Shown: piece after piece, positions 17,944 through 24,781 of the stretch
Position numbering within the stretch: position 1 is the stretch's first letter
Layout of the letters: each line of letters begins with the position of its first letter
NCBI RefSeq assembly: GCF_014212125.1
Contig: NZ_JACJVP010000074.1
Coordinates: forward strand, 1 to 46,400
Length of the DNA: 46,400 bases
Source: Cohnella nanjingensis
Lineage (GTDB): Bacteria; Bacillota; Bacilli; Paenibacillales; Paenibacillaceae
Reading direction: 5' to 3'
Position numbers and translations under genes: made by a program
Notes under the pieces: generated by a model
The model's input: only the letters and a program-made list of their open reading frames with translations
Database searches by the model: none
What the model was told of the DNA's origin: nothing

Positions 17944-18930
17944 CTACGCCCCTCCCTTCGGCTTGCCCGCCACGAACGCGATCCAGTCGTCCTGGCGGAC
18001 GCGGTCGACGATCTCGAAGCCGGCGGCCAGCAGCCCGGCCTCGACGTCATCTTCTTTGTTCTTGTAGATGCCGCTGGCGATATAGATCCCGCCGGGCTTC
18101 AGCACGTCCATCACGTCCGGGATGAACAGCAGGATGATCTCGGCCAGGATGTTCGCCACGACGAGGTCGACGGGCGGACGCACGCGGTTCGCGCGGACGC
18201 CGTCCCCGCTGTCCGACCGCAGCACGCCGAGCAGATCGCTAAGCCGCACCTCGATGTCGTCCTGCAATCCGTTCAGCTTTACGTTCTCCGTCGCGCTGGA
18301 CACGGCGACCGGATCGAGATCCAGCGCCAGCACGCCCTTGGCGCCCAGCTTCATCGCGCCGATCGCGAGAATGCCGGAGCCCGTGCCGACGTCGATCACC
18401 TCGTCGCCGTCGCGAATGGCGCCTTCAAGCGTCCGCAGACAGAGCGCGGTCGTCGGATGCGTGCCGGTGCCGAACGCCATGCCGGGATCGAGCTCGATGA
18501 TGAGTTCGTCCGGCCGAGGCTCGTATTCCTCCCAAGTCGGCTTGATCGTCAAGCGTTCGGATACCGGGAGCGGCTTAAAGTACTTTTTCCAGGCGTGCGC
18601 CCAGTCTTCCTCGCGCACTTCGCGCGACCCGATCGTGAAGTCGCCTGCGTCATAGCCGAATTCCGGCAGCCCGCGGATCGCCGCGGACAGCTCCTCCACG
18701 ACGGATTCGGCGTTCGATTCTTCGTTGAAATAGCCTTTGATCTCGGCGAGCCCGGCCGGAATGTCGTTCAGCGGCTTGTCGTACCATTGGCCGAGGGACG
18801 TATCCCGCGGCTTGTCGGGCGACCAGGATTCCTCGATGGACACCCCGCCCGCGCCCATCTCGTGCATATAGTGGGCAATCATTTCCTGAGCTTGTTCCGC
18901 CGCAAGGACGGTCACTTCGAACCAGCGCAA
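17944..18930 (-). CDS. prmA: Ribosomal protein L11 methyltransferase PrmA
   Basis: PrmA trimethylates ribosomal protein L11. The 328-residue protein has the N-terminal substrate-recognition domain (residues 1-120) and a class I methyltransferase domain with VIDVGTGSGILAIGA and LVVANILAEI. I chose TTG at 18930, giving MRWFEV, because GGGGGAGG lies 7 bases upstream and PrmA proteins normally begin with this segment. An upstream in-frame ATG at 18963 falls inside a good -10 box, so it is unlikely to be used. A 15-20 residue Arg/Asp-rich insert before PPVDLVVANI makes the protein slightly longer than usual. First gene of a four-gene operon. Confidence 0.92.
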   Translation of the reverse strand: MRWFEVTVLAAEQAQEMIAHYMHEMGAGGVSIEESWSPDKPRDTSLGQWYDKPLNDIPAGLAEIKGYFNEESNAESVVEELSAAIRGLPEFGYDAGDFTIGSREVREEDWAHAWKKYFKPLPVSERLTIKPTWEEYEPRPDELIIELDPGMAFGTGTHPTTALCLRTLEGAIRDGDEVIDVGTGSGILAIGAMKLGAKGVLALDLDPVAVSSATENVKLNGLQDDIEVRLSDLLGVLRSDSGDGVRANRVRPPVDLVVANILAEIILLFIPDVMDVLKPGGIYIASGIYKNKEDDVEAGLLAAGFEIVDRVRQDDWIAFVAGKPKGGA

Positions 18931-18961
18931 ATCGATTTCCTCCCCCGCGTCATTGACCCCC

Positions 18962-18991
18962 ATTATACATCTACCTTGGAAGCGGACGCAA
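18962..18991 (-). promoter_or_regulatory. SigA-type promoter for the prmA operon
   Basis: TTGCGT (18991-18986) and a perfect TATAAT (18967-18962) are 18 bases apart on the minus strand. Transcription would begin about 7 bases past the -10, leaving a leader just long enough to hold the GGGGGAGG ribosome site of the TTG start of prmA. Confidence 0.65.
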
Positions 18992-19101
18992 AAGAAAGGT
19001 GCCTTCCGCGCATGACCGCCAATGAACACGGCATGCGCCGCAAACGAAGACGGCAAGACCGGCATCGACCGAGCGGAAACGAGGGCGCTTTCGCGCGCGC
19101 G

Positions 19102-19135
19102 AAAAAAGCCGGAGAGCGAAATCCCGCTCCCCGGC
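19102..19135 (-). terminator. Rho-independent terminator after the yfhD-family pair
   Basis: On the minus strand GCCGGGGAGCG pairs with CGCTCTCCGGC around a short loop and is followed by six T residues (19107-19102). It ends the small transcription unit upstream and shields the prmA promoter. Confidence 0.88.
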
Positions 19136-19151
19136 GTTGCGAATCGCTCGT

Positions 19152-19496
19152 TTAGACCACGGTGCCGCCGGCTTGCGCGACGACCTGCCTGGCTTGCTCG
19201 ATCGCCGAAGCCGGCACGTCGGCCGACAAGCTGAACGCCGCCTCGGATTCCAGGACGGCCGACCGGCCCAATTCGTCGCCGAGCTCCGGCTCGGACGCGC
19301 CGTAGAGGAGCGAGTTGGCCATCGCGTTCATCTGCGCGTTCGCGTCCACGACGCCGGAGCCGAAGTCGGCGCCCGCGCCTTCGCGCGCCATGCGGAACCG
19401 GTTGCCCCGCAGCGCCGTCAGCTTGCGGATCGCCTCCTCGGCTTGGTCTTGCGAGGTGAAGCTGGCCTGCAACCGCTGCATGTCCAACGTCTTCAC
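19152..19496 (-). CDS. Hypothetical protein, 114 residues
   Basis: I do not recognise a named family. The protein has a first part (MQRLQASFTSQDQAEEAI, then Arg-rich) that looks like a small alpha/beta fold of the kind seen in ferredoxin-like stress proteins. A low-complexity middle (GADFGSGVVDANAQMNAMAN) follows, and the C-terminal part ends QARQVVAQAGGTVV. This beta-alpha pattern at both ends would suit an ACT-like or general-stress-type fold, but that is a guess. The start ATG at 19496 overlaps the stop of the upstream yfhD-family gene by 4 bases, so the two are translationally coupled. A strong terminator follows. Confidence 0.75.
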   Translation of the reverse strand: MKTLDMQRLQASFTSQDQAEEAIRKLTALRGNRFRMAREGAGADFGSGVVDANAQMNAMANSLLYGASEPELGDELGRSAVLESEAAFSLSADVPASAIEQARQVVAQAGGTVV

Positions 19497-19645
19497 GTCC
19501 CTTCGTATTCCTGGGCGCGGCGGTCGGCCGCCGCCGCCCGCTCCCGCGCTTCGAGATCCTCCGCGTCCGCTTGGTCGCGCGCGAACTCGACGTCTTCCGC
19601 CTTGGCGACCGGCAGCCGCTTGCCGTCGTTGCGTTTATCGCTCAT
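19493..19645 (-). CDS. YfhD-family small protein
   Basis: This is a 50-residue, highly charged, soluble protein beginning MSDKRNDGKRLPVAKAED. The pattern LPVAKAEDVEF, then DQADAED and REAR-like runs ending AAADRRAQ, resembles the YfhD family of short Bacillaceae/Paenibacillaceae proteins of unknown function, several of which are sporulation-linked. ATG at 19645 has GGGAGG 8 bases upstream; an in-frame extension to 19693 lacks a ribosome site and is rejected. It sits divergent from the germination operon, which fits a sporulation context but does not prove it. Confidence 0.7.
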   Translation of the reverse strand: MSDKRNDGKRLPVAKAEDVEFARDQADAEDLEARERAAAADRRAQEYEGT

Positions 19646-19731
19646 ATGCTGATCCTCCCGATCTTCCAAAATGGCGTTCAGGCACGCCTTCAACGTAGGA
19701 TGCGCGTTCGCCCGCGCGATATGCGAGGCTG

Positions 19732-19761
19732 TGATAGGAAATCGTTGGCGTGGTTATATTA
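19732..19761 (+). promoter_or_regulatory. Possible SigG/SigA promoter for the germination operon
   Basis: TGATAG (19732-19737) and TATATTA (19755-19761) are 17 bases apart, 33 bases upstream of the gerA-type start codon. The pair loosely resembles the forespore SigG consensus (TGAATA / CATACTA), which would be expected for a germinant receptor operon. The match is partial. Confidence 0.35.
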
Positions 19762-19793
19762 GGGAAATCAGCTATTCGGAAGGGAGTCGCTAC

Positions 19794-21317
19794 ATGCCAA
19801 GCGCGCAAACCGCCAAAGTCACAGCCGCAGCCGATCCGATCGATCCGGCGGCGTCGCGCAATCTGGACGCGATCCGAACCGCGCTCGGCGGCAGTCAGGA
19901 TCTCATCGCGAAGGAGATGACGCTGCCCGGCGATCTTCGAACGGCCTTGGTCTATATCGACGGGCTGTCGGACAACCGCCTCATCCACAGCACGATCGTC
20001 GAACCGATGCAGCGGCTGAAGCAGCTGCCGGAGTGGCCGGGCGCCGCCCCGGGAACGGATCCGCTGAAGCTGCTCCGGGAAGACGTGCTGAGCGCGGGGG
20101 ACATCCGGCCGCTGTCGGACATGCAGAACCTGTACGACGGACTGCTCTCGGGCAACGTCATCCTGCTGTTGGACGGCTGCCGGGAGGCGCTGCGGATCGG
20201 CATCCCCTACTGGGAAGACCGCAGCGTATCCGAGCCGATCTCGCAGCCCGTGATCCGCGGACCGATGGAGGCCTTCACCGAGAACATCCGGACGAACACC
20301 GCGTTGATCCGGCGCAAGATCAAGGACCCGCGTTTGTGGCTGGAAAGCATGCAGATCGGGACGGTAACCAAGACCAACGTAGGGATCATGTATGTGCAGG
20401 GGCTTGCTCCCGACAAGGTGACCGCCGAAGTGCGCCGCCGGCTGTCGGCGATCCGGATCGACGGCGTGCTGGAAGGAGGCAACATCGAAGAATTCATCCA
20501 GGACCGGACGCAGACGCCGTTCGCGACCGTCTTCAACAGCGAGCGGCCCGACGCGATCGCCGCCGGCTTGCTGGAAGGCAGAGTCGCGATCCTCGTCGAC
20601 GGAACGCCGTTCGTCCTGCTCGTGCCGGCGCTGTTCACGCAATTCTTCCAATCGGCGGAAGACTATGCGCAGCGGGCCGATATCGGGAGCTTGCTGCGTA
20701 TCTTGCGGTTTCTTTGCTTATTTATCGCGCTGCTCGCGCCGGCCTTCTATGTCGCCATCACCACCTTCCATCAAGAGATGCTTCCGACCAGCCTGTTGAT
20801 CAATTTGGCCGCGCAGCGCGAAGGCGTGCCGTTCCCCGCCTTCATCGAGGCGCTCATGATGGAGATCACGTACGAGATTCTCCGCGAAGCGGGCGTGCGG
20901 ATGCCGCGGCCGGTCGGACAGGCGATCTCGATCGTCGGCACCTTGGTCATCGGGCAGGCGGCCGTCGAGGCGGGCATCGTCTCCGCGGCCATGGTCATTA
21001 TCGTCTCGATCACGGCGATCTCCAGCTTCGTCATTCCGAACGTGAGCATGTCGATCTCCGTGCGCATGATCCGCTTCCTGCTCATGGGACTGGCCGCTTC
21101 CTTCGGCTTGTACGGCATCATGATCGGCATCCTGACGCTGGTGCTGCATCTATGCAGCCTTCACTCGTTCGGGGTGCCCTACATGAGCCCGATCGCGCCG
21201 TTCGAGCTGGACGAGCAGAAGGATACGCTGTTCCGGATCGCGATGCCCCGCATGAGGGGAAGGCCTCGCGCGCTCGCGCCGGGCAATGTGAAGCGGCAGC
21301 GGCGCGCCAAGCGATAA
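19794..21317 (+). CDS. Spore germination protein, GerA (A subunit) family
   Basis: The A subunit of a Ger-type nutrient germinant receptor sits in the spore inner membrane and forms the ion-channel-like core. The 507-residue protein has a soluble N-terminal region (1-240; motifs such as VTKTNVGIMYVQGLAP and RIDGVLEGGNIEEFI). It then has several membrane helices (about 290-470) with PTSLLINLAAQREGVPFPAF and PRPVGQAISIVGTLVIGQAAV, typical of the family. It ends in a basic tail (VKRQRRAKR). ATG at 19794 has GGAAGGGAG 7 bases upstream; an upstream ATG at 19671 overlaps the divergent gene and lacks a ribosome site. It is the first gene of the operon A-C-small-B. Confidence 0.92.
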   Translation: MPSAQTAKVTAAADPIDPAASRNLDAIRTALGGSQDLIAKEMTLPGDLRTALVYIDGLSDNRLIHSTIVEPMQRLKQLPEWPGAAPGTDPLKLLREDVLSAGDIRPLSDMQNLYDGLLSGNVILLLDGCREALRIGIPYWEDRSVSEPISQPVIRGPMEAFTENIRTNTALIRRKIKDPRLWLESMQIGTVTKTNVGIMYVQGLAPDKVTAEVRRRLSAIRIDGVLEGGNIEEFIQDRTQTPFATVFNSERPDAIAAGLLEGRVAILVDGTPFVLLVPALFTQFFQSAEDYAQRADIGSLLRILRFLCLFIALLAPAFYVAITTFHQEMLPTSLLINLAAQREGVPFPAFIEALMMEITYEILREAGVRMPRPVGQAISIVGTLVIGQAAVEAGIVSAAMVIIVSITAISSFVIPNVSMSISVRMIRFLLMGLAASFGLYGIMIGILTLVLHLCSLHSFGVPYMSPIAPFELDEQKDTLFRIAMPRMRGRPRALAPGNVKRQRRAKR

Positions 21318-21342
21318 ACGCGCAAACGCAGAAAGGATCGTC

Positions 21343-22554
21343 ATGGTCATGAAGCGCATCGTGATATTGCTGCTTGCCATCTGCGCCGCCAGCTCCGCCC
21401 TGCTGCTGAGCGGCTGCTGGAACCGCCGCGAGCTGAACGACCTCGGCATTATGATGGGGACGGCGATCGACAAGGAAGCGGGCGGTTATCGCGTGTCCGC
21501 GCAGGTCGTCGATCCGGCCGAAGTCGCGGTCAAGGGGGCGGCCAGCGGCCGCTCCCCGGTCACGATGTACACCGCGACGGGACCGACCGTATTCGAAGCC
21601 ATCCGCAAGATGACGGAAACGAGTCCCCGGAAGATCTACGCCGGCCATATCCGCGTCCTGATCTTGGGCGAGGCGCTGGCCCGCGAGGGGATCGCGCAAG
21701 CGCTGGACCTGTTGTCGCGCGATTCGGAGCCGCGGACCGACTTCTACCTGATGGTGGCGCGCGGCACGACCGCGCAGAACGTCCTGAAGATCCTCACGCC
21801 GCTCGAGAAGATCCCGGCGAACAAGCTCTTCTTCTCGCTGAACGCGTCCAACGAAGTCTGGGCGCCGACGACGACCTTCACGATGGACGACTTCGTCAAC
21901 CAGCTCGTCACCGAGGGCGAGAATCCCGTGCTGACGGGGGTACAGCTCGTCGGCAACCAGCGGCAGGGCGAATCGAACCGCAACGTGCAGGAAGTCGAGC
22001 CTTCCGCCCATCTCGTCGTCCGGGGTCTGGCTCTCTTCCGCAGGGATAAGCTCGTCGGCTGGTTGAACGAGGAAGAGAGTATCGGCTACAACATCCTGAT
22101 GAATCACGTCAAGAGCACCGTCGGCCATGTCGCCTGTCCGGACGGAGGGAAGGTGGTGACGGAAGTGTTACGCAACCGCACGAAGCGGAAGGCCCGGCTC
22201 GCGAACGGCCGCCCCGTCATCGATGTCCACGTGACGACCGTGGCGGACGTCGCCGAAGTGGAATGCAAGATCGACCTGAACAATCCGGCGATGATTCGCC
22301 AATTGGAGCGTCAGTTCGCGCAGGAGGCGCAGCGGCTTATGGATACGACCGTCGACGCCGTCCAGCACCGCTTCCGGGTAGATGCGCTCGGATTCGGCCA
22401 CGCGATCTACATGGCCCATCCGCGCGTTTGGAAGAAATGGCGGGGCGATTGGCAAAACGTCCTCCCGCTAGTCCAAGTCCGTTACCATATTCACTTCCAC
22501 CTGCGAAGAACGGCCACCGTCAACAATTCGTTCGTCGGGCAGACGAAGGAGTAA
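21343..22554 (+). CDS. Spore germination lipoprotein, Ger(x)C family
   Basis: The C subunit of a germinant receptor is a lipoprotein anchored in the spore inner membrane. The 403-residue protein has a lipobox (LLLSGCW, Cys near residue 25), followed by the family hallmark CWNRRELNDLGIMMGTAID. It continues through the three-domain GerC body (RKIYAGHIRVLILGEALAREG near 105, LNVVLQVR-like C-terminal strands ending VRYHIHFHLRRT). The gene begins 25 bases after the A subunit. It lies ahead of the B subunit, so the order is A-C-B rather than the classical gerAA-AB-AC. Confidence 0.92.
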   Translation: MVMKRIVILLLAICAASSALLLSGCWNRRELNDLGIMMGTAIDKEAGGYRVSAQVVDPAEVAVKGAASGRSPVTMYTATGPTVFEAIRKMTETSPRKIYAGHIRVLILGEALAREGIAQALDLLSRDSEPRTDFYLMVARGTTAQNVLKILTPLEKIPANKLFFSLNASNEVWAPTTTFTMDDFVNQLVTEGENPVLTGVQLVGNQRQGESNRNVQEVEPSAHLVVRGLALFRRDKLVGWLNEEESIGYNILMNHVKSTVGHVACPDGGKVVTEVLRNRTKRKARLANGRPVIDVHVTTVADVAEVECKIDLNNPAMIRQLERQFAQEAQRLMDTTVDAVQHRFRVDALGFGHAIYMAHPRVWKKWRGDWQNVLPLVQVRYHIHFHLRRTATVNNSFVGQTKE

Positions 22555-22559
22555 CCGCC

Positions 22560-22793
22560 ATGTTCTCTACGATCAGCGTATTGGCCGTCATGATCGGCAT
22601 CGCCGCATTCGAGTCGCCTGCGCTATGGCGCAAAAAACGGAAACGGGAGATCGCCGTATTCGCCGCGCTGCTGTTCATCGGCGCTTGGCTGAGCGTGTGC
22701 GCCATCAACTTGATTCAGCTGCCGAGCGCGCTCAAGCTCGTGGAATGGCTGTACGCGCCGTTGGATATCTGGCTGTCGCGCTATGTCTGGTGA
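22560..22793 (+). CDS. Small two-helix membrane protein in germination operon (possible D subunit)
   Basis: This 77-residue protein has two hydrophobic segments (about residues 3-18 and 32-52) separated by a basic stretch, RKKRKRE. ATG at 22560 has AAGGAG 8 bases upstream. Small two-helix D proteins are known accessory parts of some Bacillus germinant receptors, where they alter response to germinants. Position and topology fit that role, but I cannot show sequence homology by eye. It is packed 5 bases after the C subunit and 11 bases before the B subunit. Confidence 0.75.
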   Translation: MFSTISVLAVMIGIAAFESPALWRKKRKREIAVFAALLFIGAWLSVCAINLIQLPSALKLVEWLYAPLDIWLSRYVW

Positions 22794-22804
22794 GGAGGAA
22801 AGCC

Positions 22805-23908
22805 ATGTCCGAAGAAAAATTGACGATGAAGCAGCTCGGCGCGCTTACGATCTTCGCGCTGATCGGCGATTCCATCATCATCCTGCCCTCCAGCGTAGCC
22901 GGCATCTCCCGCCAGGACGCCTGGCTGTCGATGCTGCTCGTGCTCTTGTTCGGGCCCGCGGGCTGTTGGCTAATGCTGCGCCTCCGGCGGCTGAATCCTT
23001 CAGCCGACCTGATTCAGCTGCTGCGCGCCGGATTCGGACGCTGGGCGGGCGGCGCGGTCGGCCTCGCCTTCCTTTACTTTCTCGTCCTGAACACGGCAGC
23101 GGTCACCCGGGAGCTTGGCGACTTATTGGCGACGCAGATCATGCCGGAGACGCCTATCCGGGCGACGCACCTGCTGTTCATCCTCGTGTTGGTCTGGGGC
23201 GTGCGGTGCGGCCTTCCGACGATCGCCCGGGCCGGGGAGGTACTATTCCCGTGGTTTGTCCTCTTCATGACCGCGCTCATCGTACTCCTCATCCCGCGGA
23301 TCGAGGTCGACCGCATCCGGCCGATCGCGGCCGAAGGCTTCCCCACGATCCTGCACGGGTCGATCGTCGCGGTCGTCTATCCGTTCGCGGAGCTGATCGT
23401 CTTCGCCATGCTCTGGCCCGCGATCCGTCCGGCCAAGAAGCTGGCGCGGGATTTCATGCTGGCCTCGCTGATCGGCGGTATCGTTATGTTCCTCGTCGTG
23501 TTCATCTCCGTGCTGGTACTCGGGCCTTATTTGACCGCGCACCAGGTTTACCCTACCTATGCGCTCGCGAAGAAGATCAGCATCGGGCATTTCCTGGAGC
23601 GCGTGGAGGCGCTGCTCGCGATCAGTTGGATGATCTCCCTTTTTTTCAAAGGGATTCTCTATTTCTACGCCTCCCTGTCGGGCATCGCGCGGTTGTTCGG
23701 CTTGCGCGAATCGCGGGCGTTGGCGACGCCGCTCGCTACTGTGGTCTATGGACTTGCCTTCGCGATGGCGCCGAATCTCGTTTATTTCAACGATGTCGGC
23801 ATTCATTTCTGGCCTTACTGGGACATCACGTTCGCGTATGCGATCCCGCTGGCGCTGCTAGCCGCCCTCGCTATCCGCGGCAAGAAGCCTTCGCCCGCAG
23901 CCCGTTAA
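22805..23908 (+). CDS. Spore germination protein, GerB (endospore germination permease) family
   Basis: The B subunit belongs to the APC-superfamily-like GerAB/ArcD/ProY group and binds the germinant amino acid or sugar in the spore inner membrane. The 367-residue protein has about ten helices, starting with MKQLGALTIFALIGDSIIILPSSVAG, whose glycine-rich first helix is typical. It contains SFFFKGILYFYA-like and ALAKKISIGHFLERVEA segments that recur in the family. ATG at 22805 has GGAGG 7 bases upstream (GGAGGAAAGCC). It is the last gene of the operon; a hairpin follows at 23914-23953. Confidence 0.92.
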   Translation: MSEEKLTMKQLGALTIFALIGDSIIILPSSVAGISRQDAWLSMLLVLLFGPAGCWLMLRLRRLNPSADLIQLLRAGFGRWAGGAVGLAFLYFLVLNTAAVTRELGDLLATQIMPETPIRATHLLFILVLVWGVRCGLPTIARAGEVLFPWFVLFMTALIVLLIPRIEVDRIRPIAAEGFPTILHGSIVAVVYPFAELIVFAMLWPAIRPAKKLARDFMLASLIGGIVMFLVVFISVLVLGPYLTAHQVYPTYALAKKISIGHFLERVEALLAISWMISLFFKGILYFYASLSGIARLFGLRESRALATPLATVVYGLAFAMAPNLVYFNDVGIHFWPYWDITFAYAIPLALLAALAIRGKKPSPAAR

Positions 23909-23913
23909 ATGCG

Positions 23914-23953
23914 AATCGCCTCCCGACGGGGGAATCCCCGGTTCGGAAGGCGA
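23914..23953. terminator. Hairpin between convergent genes, probable bidirectional terminator
   Basis: CGCCTCCCGA-CGGGG pairs with CCCCG-GTTCGGAAGGCG with two small irregularities, in the 57-base gap between the germination operon and the convergent DUF427 gene. No long T-run follows on either strand. Confidence 0.6.
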
Positions 23954-23965
23954 CGCGGCCTCTTG

Positions 23966-24781
23966 CTATTTGACGCCGCCGTAAGGCAGCCGATCCTTGT
24001 CGGACAACGTCCACGCCTCCCCGTCCACGATCACCGCGTCCACCCGTTCATTGTAGAAACCGACCCTTCCCGCGATCTCGCGCGCCTCCGGCAACGCTTC
24101 GTCATAGCTCCAAACGGCGTCTTCGACGGTGCGTCCGTTCACTCGGGCATGCCAATACCGCGCTTGTCCTTTGTAGGGGCATCGGGACGACGTCTCGGAC
24201 GGCGTCAACAGATCGAAGCGGACGTCCGCCTTGGGCAAGTAGTAGCGCGGCGTGAGTCCGGTCTCGTAGAGGATGACGGGACGCCGGCTGTCCGCGACGA
24301 CCGTGTCTCCGATGACGATCCGCACGTGCCGCGAGCTTGGGATCGCGTCGATCCGGCTATACGGATCCCGCGCATGGACGAATACCTCTTCCTCTTCTTC
24401 GTACCAGGCATCCGCCAAGCGCCAGACGAAGGCGTAATAGCCGCGCAGCACCGCCCCGTCTCCGCCCTGCGGCTCGTAGCGCCAGACCGCGTCTTCCGCG
24501 AGCTTGCCTCCCGCGCGCACGCGCCAGTAGACGGCCTCGCCGAGCGCCGCGTGCGCCTTCCGTTTGCCGGAGGGCTCGAACAAGTCGGTCCGGACATCGT
24601 TCTCGGGGAAATAATAGACGGGCAGCCGCCCCGACTCCGTCACGATCAGCGCCCGCCTGCTGTCCGCGATCGCGACGCCGCCCAACAGAACGCGCAGCCG
24701 CTTCGGCGTGTATTCCGCGCGGAGCTGCCAATCGCCTCCGTCTCCGTCCCGAAGACCCCATTGGGGATCCAGATGCGTCAT
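23966..24781 (-). CDS. Tandem DUF427 protein, last gene of the betaine-catabolism-like operon
   Basis: The 271-residue protein contains two DUF427 domains, about residues 20-130 and 145-250. Each has an ADSRR-A/P-h-I-x-E-[ST]G core and a Y-Y-F/L-P-[EK]-x-DVR motif. The second domain has the conserved CPYKGQARYW block. In the first domain the matching stretch is SGKRKAHAALGEAVYW, with no Cys-Pro-Tyr-Lys-Gly, so it has lost that motif. The function of DUF427 is not established. ATG at 24781 overlaps the stop of the ammonia-lyase homologue as ATGA (24778-24781) and has GAGGAG 8 bases upstream. A paralogue with the same layout lies at 34554-35366, at the other end of the gene run. Confidence 0.88.
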   Translation of the reverse strand: MTHLDPQWGLRDGDGGDWQLRAEYTPKRLRVLLGGVAIADSRRALIVTESGRLPVYYFPENDVRTDLFEPSGKRKAHAALGEAVYWRVRAGGKLAEDAVWRYEPQGGDGAVLRGYYAFVWRLADAWYEEEEEVFVHARDPYSRIDAIPSSRHVRIVIGDTVVADSRRPVILYETGLTPRYYLPKADVRFDLLTPSETSSRCPYKGQARYWHARVNGRTVEDAVWSYDEALPEAREIAGRVGFYNERVDAVIVDGEAWTLSDKDRLPYGGVK

